Origin: UBA2730 sp022793235
Lineage (GTDB): Bacteria > Bacillota_I > Bacilli_A > RF39 > UBA660
Reading direction: 5' to 3'
Length of the DNA: 10,132 nt
Assembly (NCBI GenBank): GCA_949745755.1
Contig: CATJZL010000093.1
Location: 1 to 10,132, forward strand
A program made the translations under genes and the position numbers. How positions within the stretch are numbered: the first letter of the stretch is position 1; every line of letters begins with the position of its first letter. The notes beneath the pieces are model-generated. The model was given only the letters and a program-made list of their open reading frames with translations, did no database searches and had not been told where the DNA came from. Below, in pieces: positions 1-5,973 of the stretch.

Positions 1-208
1 AAATGACTTAAAAGAGTATCTAATTTATGGAAAAAATAATGCAACAGATCAAACTCCTAATGAAAATACACCAGATCAAACAGGAAATCAGGTAACAGAA
101 AATAACCCAAATACTTTAGATAATATTCAAATCTATGTACTTATGTTTCTAGTTGGAAGTATTATCTTTGTTAGCAGTACTTACCTATTAAAACATAAAA
201 AAAATTAA
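1..208 (+). CDS. Cell-wall-anchored surface protein, C-terminal end only (NPNTL sorting signal)
   Basis: Partial gene: the 5' part lies before the window. The open frame runs from base 2 to a TAA at 206-208 and gives 68 residues. It shows the three parts of a Gram-positive sorting signal. First comes a Thr/Asn/Pro/Gln-rich hydrophilic linker (residues ~13-34). Next is the pentapeptide-like NPNTL (residues 35-39, bases 104-118), followed by DN. Last come a hydrophobic span of about 20 residues (roughly IQIYVLMFL to STYLL) and a basic tail, KHKKN. Such tails are cut by a sortase and the protein is linked to peptidoglycan. The NPxT form fits class B-type sortases (NPQTN, NPKTG, S/NPxTG are known) rather than the LPxTG of class A. 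The fifth residue, Leu, is unusual. A sortase gene follows 50 bp downstream. The role of the missing ectodomain cannot be judged. Confidence 0.8.
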   Translation, partial: NDLKEYLIYGKNNATDQTPNENTPDQTGNQVTENNPNTLDNIQIYVLMFLVGSIIFVSSTYLLKHKKN

Positions 209-212
209 TACA

Positions 213-245
213 AAAAAGTTCTATGCAAAAAACATAGAACTTTTT
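213..245 (+). terminator. Intrinsic terminator after the surface-protein gene
   Basis: A perfect 13-bp inverted repeat: 213-225 (AAAAAGTTCTATG) pairs with 233-245 (CATAGAACTTTTT) around a 7-nt A-rich loop. The core stem GTTCTATG/CATAGAAC is followed directly by five T. The T-run abuts the AAGGAG ribosome binding site (246-251) of the next gene, so sortase expression must use read-through or a promoter inside the upstream gene. Confidence 0.8.
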
Positions 246-257
246 AAGGAGTATAAA

Positions 258-1100
258 ATGAAAAAAAAGAAAATAAAAGGGAGAATAGCAAGAAGAAAGA
301 AGAAAAGAATGTTAAAGTATCTAATTCTATTCTCGATCATAATTATGGGTTATAGTAGTATTAAAATTTTTCTATGGACAAAAGATAATTACAATATAAA
401 TAAAGAAATAGAGCAACTACAAAAACAAGTTCTAAAAATAGAAACAACAAATAATGATAATCAAGAAGAAAAGAAAATAGAAAATCAGGAAAAAAGCTTT
501 AACCCTTACTGGGATTTTACAGAAGAAGATTATTTACAAATAGATTTTTCAAAATTAATAGAACAAAATAAAGAAACAGTAGCATGGATTAAAGTAGAAA
601 AAACAAATATAAATTATCCAATTGTACAACATAAAGATAATGAATACTACTTAAATCATAGTTTCAACAAAACAGAAAATAATGCTGGATGGGTATTTAT
701 GGATTATCGAAATAATATACAAAATATGGGAAAAAATACAATAATTTATGCACATGGAAGACAAGATGGAACAATGTTTGGTAGTCTAAAAAATAGTTTA
801 AAAAGTAAATGGTATAAAGATAAAAACAACCATATAATAAAGTTAGAGACTAAAGAAGAAAATACACTTTGGCAAGTGTTTAGTATATATGTCATTCCAA
901 CAACAAATGATTATATACAAACTCAATTTGAAACAGAAGAGGATTTTGAAAAATTTATAAATAAAATAACAGAACGAAGTATTTATAACTTTAAAAATAA
1001 TGTAAATAAGGAAGATAAAATATTAACATTATCAACTTGCTATAATGAAAAAGAAAAGTTAGTACTTCATGCCAAGCAAATAAAAGTAGAAAAAAGATAA
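258..1100 (+). CDS. Class B-like sortase (transpeptidase) with Lys at the usual catalytic Arg position
   Basis: A membrane-bound cysteine transpeptidase that cuts sorting signals and attaches surface proteins to peptidoglycan, acting outside the membrane. The 280-residue protein starts with a very basic segment (1-20) and one membrane anchor (~20-39), giving N-in topology. A charged, coiled-coil-like stalk (~45-80) follows. The sortase domain (~105-276) shows WIKVEKTNINYPIVQ (110-124), DYR (149-151), the catalytic His in IIYAHG (His166), DGTMFG (170-175) and the catalytic Cys in LTLSTC (Cys261). The motif layout and WIKI..T.I.YPVVQ signature fit class B. The position normally holding the catalytic Arg (R-x-V-V-H-A-K) reads K-L-V-L-H-A-K, so Lys267 replaces Arg. 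The start is supported by AAGGAG at 246-251. The neighbouring upstream gene carries a likely substrate signal, so this may be a dedicated sortase. Family confidence is high; activity is less certain. Confidence 0.9.
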   Translation: MKKKKIKGRIARRKKKRMLKYLILFSIIIMGYSSIKIFLWTKDNYNINKEIEQLQKQVLKIETTNNDNQEEKKIENQEKSFNPYWDFTEEDYLQIDFSKLIEQNKETVAWIKVEKTNINYPIVQHKDNEYYLNHSFNKTENNAGWVFMDYRNNIQNMGKNTIIYAHGRQDGTMFGSLKNSLKSKWYKDKNNHIIKLETKEENTLWQVFSIYVIPTTNDYIQTQFETEEDFEKFINKITERSIYNFKNNVNKEDKILTLSTCYNEKEKLVLHAKQIKVEKR

Positions 1101-1132
1101 AAGCTTATATTCAGATTTATATCTTTTTTTTT
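1090..1132 (+). terminator. Possible weak terminator after the sortase gene
   Basis: AAAAAAGATA (1090-1099, overlapping the end of the gene) is complementary to TATCTTTTTT (1120-1129), and the T-run 1124-1132 has nine T. The loop is long (~20 nt) and the stem almost all A-U, so the hairpin would be weak. The position between two transcription units and the T-run are the main support. Confidence 0.4.
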
Positions 1133-1152
1133 AACTATAAAAATGGTATACT
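1124..1152 (+). promoter_or_regulatory. Sigma-A promoter with extended -10 for pgk operon
   Basis: TGG-TATACT at 1144-1152 is an extended -10 element (TGn plus a hexamer one base off TATAAT). The -35 window at 17-bp spacing is only a T-run (1124-1129), acceptable for an extended -10 promoter. The predicted start site is near 1159, just ahead of the ribosome binding site. It is the only good promoter I see before the pgk-tpiA block. Confidence 0.6.
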
Positions 1153-1165
1153 TTAAATAATGAAT

Positions 1166-1172
1166 AAAGGAG
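1166..1172 (+). promoter_or_regulatory. Ribosome binding site that decides the pgk start
   Basis: AAAGGAG lies 8 nt before ATG 1181. It is inside the frame that would begin at the earlier ATG 1160, so the earlier ATG cannot use it. ATG 1181 is the better start. Confidence 0.8.
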
Positions 1173-1180
1173 AACATAGA

Positions 1181-2350
1181 ATGATTAAAACAGTAAAAGA
1201 GATCGAAATAGAAAATAAAAAAGTAATTATTAGATGTGACTTTAATGTACCAATAGAAAATAAAAAAATAATAGATGATACAAGAATAAAGGAGAGTTTG
1301 GAAACAATTCGCTATTGCCTAAATAAAAATTGTAAAATAATACTTATGTCTCATCTTGGACGTGTCAAAGAAGAAAAAGATTTAAAGAAAAACGACCTAA
1401 AAATAGTAGCAGAATGCTTAAGTAAACTACTAAAAAAAGAAGTATTTTTTATAAACGAAACAAGAGGCAAAAAATTAGAAGAAAAAGTAAAAAATATGAA
1501 GGAAAAAGAAATTATCCTAATACAAAATACAAGATATGAAGATTTAGAAGGTAAAAAAGAGAGTCAAAATGATGCAGAACTAGCAAAGTATTGGTCAAAT
1601 TTAGGAGAAATTTTTATAAATGATGCTTTTGCAACAATACACAGAACACATGCCTCGAACGTAGGAATTGCAAGTCACTTACCTCATGGAATAGGCTTAT
1701 TAATAAAAAAAGAGTTAGAACACTTAGATGAATTAAAATGTCCAAAAAAACCATTTATAGTAATTTTAGGAGGAAAAAAAGTAGCAGACAAGATAGGTGT
1801 AATAAAGAATTTAGCCCCTAAAGTAGACTACCTAGTAATAGGAGGAGGTATGGCTTTTACATTTTTAAAAGCAGATGGTTACAATATAGGAAAGTCAATA
1901 ATTGATGAAGAAAATATTTCATTTTGTAAAGAAATGTTAGAAAAATATGAAGAGAAAATTGTATTACCAGTAGACATTAAAACAAATAATGAATTTAAAA
2001 ATGAAGGAACAATAAAAATAAAGGATATTACCAATATAGAAGAAAATGATTATGGATTAGATATTGGACCAAAATCAATAGAAAACTTCAAAAATATAAT
2101 AAAAAAAAGTCAAACAGTATTTTGGAATGGACCTTTAGGTGTTTATGAATTTGATAACTTTAAAATAGCAACAGATACTCTCCTAAAATATATTACAAAA
2201 AATAAAATAAAAACAATTTTAGGAGGAGGAGATATTCTAGCTGCAGCCAAAAAAGCAGGTGTAGAAAAAAATATATATTACACCTCAACTGGAGGGGGAG
2301 CTACCTTAGAATATTTAGAAGGAAAAAATTTACCAGGATTAATGGAATAA
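1181..2350 (+). CDS. pgk: Phosphoglycerate kinase
   Basis: Cytosolic glycolytic enzyme (EC 2.7.2.3) converting 1,3-bisphosphoglycerate and ADP to 3-phosphoglycerate and ATP. From ATG 1181 the protein has 389 residues, close to the usual ~395. Family motifs are present in order: RCDFNVP (18-24), SHLGR (57-61), NTRYE (116-120), NDAFATIHRTHAS (147-159), ILGGKKVADKI (195-205), the hinge/nucleotide region DYLVIGGGMAFTFLKADGY, WNGPLGVYE (315-323), GGGD (348-351) and STGGGATLEYLEGK (369-382). Small deviations from consensus are NDAFAT where NDAFGT is usual and GGKKVAD where GGAKVSD is usual; key substrate arginines and the glycine-rich loops remain. It has its own promoter and leads a compact gene run that ends with tpiA. 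The start at 1160 would add seven residues (MNKGEHR) encoded over the ribosome binding site and is unlikely. Confidence 0.97.
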   Translation: MIKTVKEIEIENKKVIIRCDFNVPIENKKIIDDTRIKESLETIRYCLNKNCKIILMSHLGRVKEEKDLKKNDLKIVAECLSKLLKKEVFFINETRGKKLEEKVKNMKEKEIILIQNTRYEDLEGKKESQNDAELAKYWSNLGEIFINDAFATIHRTHASNVGIASHLPHGIGLLIKKELEHLDELKCPKKPFIVILGGKKVADKIGVIKNLAPKVDYLVIGGGMAFTFLKADGYNIGKSIIDEENISFCKEMLEKYEEKIVLPVDIKTNNEFKNEGTIKIKDITNIEENDYGLDIGPKSIENFKNIIKKSQTVFWNGPLGVYEFDNFKIATDTLLKYITKNKIKTILGGGDILAAAKKAGVEKNIYYTSTGGGATLEYLEGKNLPGLME

Positions 2351-2354
2351 AATA

Positions 2355-2360
2355 AAAGGA
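2355..2360 (+). promoter_or_regulatory. Ribosome binding site that decides the start of the next gene
   Basis: AAAGGA directly touches ATG 2361 (no spacing), but lies 9 nt before the in-frame ATG 2370, a normal distance. ATG 2370 is therefore preferred. Confidence 0.65.
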
Positions 2361-2369
2361 ATGGATAGT

Positions 2370-2849
2370 ATGAGTAATATAAAAATATTTGATACAAATA
2401 ATAAAAAGCCTGAACAAGAGAATATTTTATTAGAAAATTATATGAGAAGCTTTAGAAATCCACAATTTGATCATGAATTAGTAACTATAAAAGAAGAAAG
2501 TAATTCTTCCATAAAAGAGAATATGATTCAAATAGAATATTACTATACTATAGATAAAGAAGAAATAGAAAATATTGCCAGAGTGAAAATAATAAAAGAT
2601 CGAAAAGTAGCACAAATAGAATTTATAAAATTAGAGACACAACAAAAAGATTTTATAATAAAAATAGCAGAAGACCTAATAGAAATGAGAGATTTAAAAG
2701 ACATATTTGTTTTTATAAATAAAGACAAGAAAAGAACAATAAAAGAATTAATAGAAAAAGGATTTATTTCTCTGGAAACAGGAGAAGAGGAATATATTCC
2801 CCTATTATTTGAAATGGAAAGAAAATATGAGAATGGAAGGCATATCTAA
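2370..2849 (+). CDS. Uncharacterised 159-residue protein, possibly GNAT-like fold
   Basis: I do not recognise this gene firmly. The protein is small, soluble and rich in Lys, Glu and Ile, with no signal peptide or membrane span. Its middle part (~48-85) reads as alternating beta strands (MIQIEYYYTI, NIARVKIIKD, VAQIEFIKL). Then come a helix (KDFIIKIAEDLIEM), a strand (IFVFIN), a helix with IKELIEKGFISLE (~126-138), and a last strand (IPLLFEM). The order strand-helix-strand-helix followed by a 'GFI.L' segment resembles the C-terminal half of GNAT acetyltransferases. However, the acetyl-CoA loop motif (Q/R-x-x-G-x-G/A) is not visible, so no activity should be assumed. It starts 19 bp after pgk. 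Its stop overlaps the start of the membrane-protein gene by one base (TAATG), which implies translational coupling and a possible functional link with that gene. Confidence 0.75.
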   Translation: MSNIKIFDTNNKKPEQENILLENYMRSFRNPQFDHELVTIKEESNSSIKENMIQIEYYYTIDKEEIENIARVKIIKDRKVAQIEFIKLETQQKDFIIKIAEDLIEMRDLKDIFVFINKDKKRTIKELIEKGFISLETGEEEYIPLLFEMERKYENGRHI

Positions 2850-3862
2850 TGGAAATACTAAAAAATATTAAAAAAAATACAATAATAATAATTCTAGTAA
2901 CAATATTAGTAATGTACTTTGTTTTAAAAAAAGATTTTCTGTTAATTATAAAAAATCTCCAAAATTTAGATATAAAATATCTACTAATTGCATTAGTTTG
3001 TTTCTTTATATATATCATACTTCATAGCTATGCTATTTATAAAACTGTAAATAAAAAAGAAAAATTTTCATTAAAAGAATCAATAAAACATACAATGATT
3101 GTTCAATTTTTTAATGGTATAACACCTTTTTCAACAGGTGGGCAACCTATGGAAATATACATGTTATCAAAACATGGAATAAGTATTTCAAGAGCAAGTA
3201 ACTATATTCTGCAAAATTTTGTATTTTATCAAATAGCATTAGTCATATTAGGTATAATTGCAATTTTATTGAATTACAAATTTCATATGTTTGAGCAAAA
3301 CGCAGTTTTAAGACAAATTGTCTTGTTAGGTTTTATTATAAATACACTTGTAGCAGCAGTACTTTTATTTATAAGTCTCTCTAAAAAAACAATTTTTAAA
3401 GTCATAAAATACATATTAAAAATTTTATATAAAATAAATCTTATAAAGGATATAGATCAAGAAAATGAAAAATGGATTAGAAGAATGAACGAATTTCATG
3501 AATGTGCAGATGAATTGAAGAAAAAGAAAAGTTTATTTTTTTTAGGAATAGTACTCAATTTTATAGGTTTAATTGCATGGTATAGTATTCCTCTTTTTCT
3601 AGCTTATTCCCTAGGCGACTTTATATCACTTAATCTAATGAAGTCCTTAACAGCATCAGCCTATGTGATGGTAGCAGGATCCTTTATCCCTATACCAGGG
3701 GCAAGTGGTGGAATAGAATATGCCTTTACAAAATTTTTCTCAAACTTCCTAGAAAAAAACAAAGTAGCAACTATTCTGATTTTATGGCGATTTATAACCT
3801 ATTATTTAGGAATGATTTTAGGAGCGATACTATTTAATTTTGATAAAGAAAAAACAAACTAA
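2849..3862 (+). CDS. Integral membrane flippase-like protein (YbhN/UPF0104, MprF flippase-domain family)
   Basis: A 337-residue multi-pass membrane protein with about seven to eight hydrophobic segments (~11-27, 42-64, 120-143, 156-178, 228-254, 264-285, 306-330). The conserved family signatures are visible: FFNGITPFSTGGQPMEIYML (87-106; the family has N-x-x-x-P-x-x-x-G-(G/E)) and SFIPIPGASGGIEYAF (278-293; P-x-P-G-x-x-G-x-x-E). The family is related to the lipid-translocating domain of MprF (lysyl-phosphatidylglycerol synthase). This protein lacks the aminoacyl-transferase domain, so it would move or bind a lipid rather than aminoacylate it. The gene overlaps the previous stop by one base, with GGAAGG at 2835-2840 as ribosome binding site. 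A diacylglycerol-type glycosyltransferase follows 17 bp downstream, which suggests the transported lipid could be a glycolipid; that link is inference from position. Confidence 0.85.
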   Translation: MEILKNIKKNTIIIILVTILVMYFVLKKDFLLIIKNLQNLDIKYLLIALVCFFIYIILHSYAIYKTVNKKEKFSLKESIKHTMIVQFFNGITPFSTGGQPMEIYMLSKHGISISRASNYILQNFVFYQIALVILGIIAILLNYKFHMFEQNAVLRQIVLLGFIINTLVAAVLLFISLSKKTIFKVIKYILKILYKINLIKDIDQENEKWIRRMNEFHECADELKKKKSLFFLGIVLNFIGLIAWYSIPLFLAYSLGDFISLNLMKSLTASAYVMVAGSFIPIPGASGGIEYAFTKFFSNFLEKNKVATILILWRFITYYLGMILGAILFNFDKEKTN

Positions 3863-3879
3863 AAGAAAGGAAAAATTCT

Positions 3880-5166
3880 ATGAAAAAACTAAAAATAGGT
3901 TTATTTACAGATACATATCCCCCCTACATCAATGGAGTATCTACAAGTATTGAAACATTAAAAAAGGCTCTTGAAGAATTAGGACATACTGTATATGTAG
4001 TAGCAATAGGACAAGACGCCATAACCTATAATTATGACGAAAAAAATAAAATATTAAAAGTACCAGGAATACCTATTGGATTATATGATTACAGAATTAC
4101 AAGTATTTACCCTATAAAAATTATAAATAAAGTAAAATCATGGGATTTAGATATTATTCATTCACATACAGAGTTTAGTATGGGAATATTTGCAAGACTT
4201 TTTGCAAAACAGTGTAATATTCCTCTAGTACATACTTATCATACCATGTATAAAGATTATACATATTACATATCAAGAAACCATAAATTCTTTGATTTAG
4301 GGTGCAAAAAAGCTGTAGAGTATTTAAGCAAATTTTATTGTGACAATACAGCAGATGCCCTTATAGTACCTACAACAAAGACATATCACTTATTTAGAGA
4401 AGAATATCATTATAATAAAGATATATATATAGTACCAACTGGAATTGATGCGAAAAGATTTTATAAAGAAAATATAGATAAAGAAAAAAAAGAGCACATA
4501 AGAAAAAAGTTAGGTTATAAAAAGAATGATTTTGTTGTAATATTTATAGGAAGAATGGCCCAAGAAAAAAATATAGAATTCATAATTGAAATTGCATCTA
4601 TTTTAAAGAAAAAGAAAACAAATATTAAATTTTTATTAGTAGGAGATGGACCAGATAAAGAAAAATATCAAAATATATCAAAAAAGAAAAACTTAGAAGA
4701 GAATATAACTTTTGCAGGAAGGATTCCGTGGGAAGAAACGCCTCTTTATTATCACAATGCCAATCTCTTTATAAGTTGTTCAAAAACAGAAACACAGGGT
4801 CTAACAGTCATCGAAGCTATGGCATCCTCTTTACCAAGTATTTGCATAAATGATCCAGCATTCAATATGGCTGTAATAGATGATCTAAATGGAAAATTCT
4901 TTGAAACAGCAGAAGAAGCAGCCCAAATTATTGAAGAGTTACAAAAGGATAAAAAACAATTAACTGTTCTAGCAAAACAAGCAACTTTAATAGGAAATAA
5001 ATACTCCTTGCATGAATTTGGTAATAATATTATAGAAGTTTATAAAACAGCAATAAAAAATCATGATAATAAAAAAGATATTCCTTCCATCATTATGAGA
5101 ATTATCAAAAGGAAAAAGGAGAAAAAAGATGAAAGAAGAAAAAATAAATCTGATTATTCTAAATAA
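3880..5166 (+). CDS. GT4 glycosyltransferase, 1,2-diacylglycerol glucosyltransferase type
   Basis: A GT-B fold, retaining family 4 glycosyltransferase (428 residues), probably peripheral on the inner membrane face. N-terminal acceptor domain: FTDTYPPYINGVS (9-21), IIHSHTEFSMG (92-102), VHTYHTMYKDY (117-127). The HSHTEF and HTYHTMYxDY signatures are typical of diacylglycerol 3-glucosyltransferases (Acholeplasma alMGS, LafA-like). C-terminal donor domain: VPTGID (185-190), IGRMAQEKN (223-231), LVGDGPD (253-259) and the EX7E motif ETQGLTVIE (Glu304 to Glu312). The extreme C-terminus (~408-428) is strongly basic, which fits attachment to anionic lipids. The likely product is monoglucosyl-diacylglycerol, a membrane glycolipid or lipoteichoic acid anchor precursor. 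The exact sugar and acceptor cannot be read from sequence. AAAGGA at 3866-3871 supports the start. The last 38 nt overlap tpiA in another frame. Confidence 0.88.
   Translation: MKKLKIGLFTDTYPPYINGVSTSIETLKKALEELGHTVYVVAIGQDAITYNYDEKNKILKVPGIPIGLYDYRITSIYPIKIINKVKSWDLDIIHSHTEFSMGIFARLFAKQCNIPLVHTYHTMYKDYTYYISRNHKFFDLGCKKAVEYLSKFYCDNTADALIVPTTKTYHLFREEYHYNKDIYIVPTGIDAKRFYKENIDKEKKEHIRKKLGYKKNDFVVIFIGRMAQEKNIEFIIEIASILKKKKTNIKFLLVGDGPDKEKYQNISKKKNLEENITFAGRIPWEETPLYYHNANLFISCSKTETQGLTVIEAMASSLPSICINDPAFNMAVIDDLNGKFFETAEEAAQIIEELQKDKKQLTVLAKQATLIGNKYSLHEFGNNIIEVYKTAIKNHDNKKDIPSIIMRIIKRKKEKKDERRKNKSDYSK
5113..5121 (+). promoter_or_regulatory. Ribosome binding site of tpiA inside the upstream gene
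   Basis: AAAAAGGAG ends 7 nt before ATG 5129 and lies within the Lys/Arg-rich tail codons of the glycosyltransferase gene. This supports the overlapping start and implies coupled translation. Confidence 0.75.
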
Positions 5167-5857
5167 TAAATGTAATTTCAAAAAAAAAGAATATGAAGAG
5201 TATCTCTCTTCATTAGAAAAATATATTGAAAAAAAGAGTACAGCAAAAAAAGTCATCCTTTGTCCAAGTACATGTTATCTATGTTATAAAAAATCAGAAA
5301 AGATAATATTAGGAAGTCAAAATGTAAGTATGGAGGAAATGGGAAGCCATACAGGAGAAGTAGCAGCATCCCAACTATACAGTATAGGCGTGAAATACAC
5401 AATAATAGGACACCAAGAATTAAGAAGATTTCATAATGAAGACAATCAGGTAATAAATAAAAAAATAAAACAATTATTAAAAAATAATATAATACCAATT
5501 CTGTGTGTGGGTGAAATAGAAAAAGAAAAAAAAGAAGTAATATTAGAAAAGATAAAAAAAGATATAAAAGAGGCTGTAGTGAATATAGAAAAAGAAGAAC
5601 AAGAAAAAATAATATTAGCTTACGAACCAGCTTGGGCTATAGGTGGAAATATTACAGATGATTTAGAAAAAATAGAAGAAATGATAAAAGAAATCAAAAA
5701 ATACCTTCCAAACAATAAAATAATTTATGGAGGGGGATTAAATTTAGAAAATATAAAATACTTAAAAGAAATTTCAGAAATAGAAGGATTTTTATTAGGA
5801 AGTATAAGCTTAGATGTGTCTATGATAAACAGACTTTTACAAGAACTTGAAACATAG
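5129..5857 (+). CDS. tpiA: Triosephosphate isomerase, divergent
   Basis: Interconverts dihydroxyacetone phosphate and glyceraldehyde 3-phosphate (EC 5.3.1.1) in the cytosol. The 242-residue TIM barrel has the catalytic Lys in NNKCN (Lys14; usual NWKMN), then LGSQNVSMEEMGSHTGEVAA (61-80), the catalytic His in YTIIGHQELRR (His95), LCVGE (125-129), the catalytic Glu in AYEPAWAIG (Glu166) and the phosphate loop YGGGLNLEN (200-208; usual YGGSV.PEN), ending GFLLGSISL. All three catalytic residues are kept. The surroundings are unusual: GHSERR reads GHQELR (Ser to Gln, first Arg to Leu), the mobile loop AIGTGK reads AIGGNI, and GGS reads GGG. It is slightly shorter than the usual ~250. The gene overlaps the glycosyltransferase by 38 nt and closes the run begun by pgk. 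Most likely it is the working TPI of the cell; a changed substrate preference is possible but unsupported. Confidence 0.9.
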   Translation: MKEEKINLIILNNKCNFKKKEYEEYLSSLEKYIEKKSTAKKVILCPSTCYLCYKKSEKIILGSQNVSMEEMGSHTGEVAASQLYSIGVKYTIIGHQELRRFHNEDNQVINKKIKQLLKNNIIPILCVGEIEKEKKEVILEKIKKDIKEAVVNIEKEEQEKIILAYEPAWAIGGNITDDLEKIEEMIKEIKKYLPNNKIIYGGGLNLENIKYLKEISEIEGFLLGSISLDVSMINRLLQELET

Positions 5858-5865
5858 TTCTTTTA
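5841..5865 (+). terminator. Possible weak terminator after tpiA
   Basis: AAGAAC (5841-5846) pairs with GTTCTT (5857-5862) around a 10-nt loop, followed by a short T-run that reaches 5864. The stem is only 6 bp and partly inside the tpiA coding end, so termination would be partial at best. Confidence 0.35.
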
Positions 5866-5884
5866 GTTTACATAATTTTACTGA

Positions 5885-5903
5885 GTCGACAAAACTTGTC
5901 AAA
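5885..5903 (+). promoter_or_regulatory. Pair of inverted 0A-box-like Spo0A sites upstream of spo0A
   Basis: On the minus strand 5893-5885 reads TTTGTCGAC and on the plus strand 5895-5903 reads CTTGTCAAA. Each matches the published 0A box (TTTGTCRAA) at 8 of 9 positions. The sites face opposite ways with centres 10 bp apart, and form the palindrome GACAA-AAC-TTGTC (5888-5900). The plus-strand site overlaps a -35-like TTGTCA (5896-5901). This suggests Spo0A controls its own gene. Confidence 0.6.
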
Positions 5904-5941
5904 ATATGCCTCTATTAAACTTGTATAAATTGTTATATAAT
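5896..5941 (+). promoter_or_regulatory. Promoter region of spo0A (22-bp spaced, Spo0A-dependent type; alternative -10 downstream)
   Basis: TTGTCA (5896-5901) and TATAAA (5924-5929) are separated by 22 bp. This is too long for a simple sigma-A promoter but is the spacing known for the Spo0A-activated spoIIG promoter, where a 0A box overlaps the -35. A second, perfect TATAAT lies at 5936-5941, without a clear -35 at 16-18 bp. Either could start transcription. I found no convincing sigma-H sequence. Confidence 0.5.
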
Positions 5942-5962
5942 TATCTTGCGTGGTAGTACATG

Positions 5963-5969
5963 AAAGGAG
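5963..5969 (+). promoter_or_regulatory. Ribosome binding site that decides the spo0A start
   Basis: AAAGGAG lies 4 nt before ATG 5974. An in-frame GTG at 5950 would place this site inside the coding region and would add eight residues not seen in Spo0A, whose receiver domain normally begins a few residues before the paired acidic residues. Confidence 0.75.
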
Positions 5970-5973
5970 AATT

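Noticed and set aside
1160..1180. Earlier ATG for pgk at 1160, adding seven residues
   Set aside because: The added codons cover the AAAGGAG ribosome binding site and sit at the predicted transcription start; ATG 1181 has proper spacing and the usual protein length.
2543..3018. Minus-strand open frames of 61 and 84 codons
   Set aside because: They lie opposite confident genes, are hydrophobic low-complexity translations typical of the reverse of AT-rich coding DNA, and have no ribosome binding site or family motif.
4987..5498. Minus-strand open frames of 89 and 81 codons across the glycosyltransferase/tpiA junction
   Set aside because: They are Phe/Ile/Leu-rich reverse readings of Lys/Glu-rich codons in real genes.
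5950..5973. GTG start for spo0A at 5950
   Set aside because: It has no ribosome binding site and would include AAAGGAG as coding; Spo0A proteins do not carry this extension.
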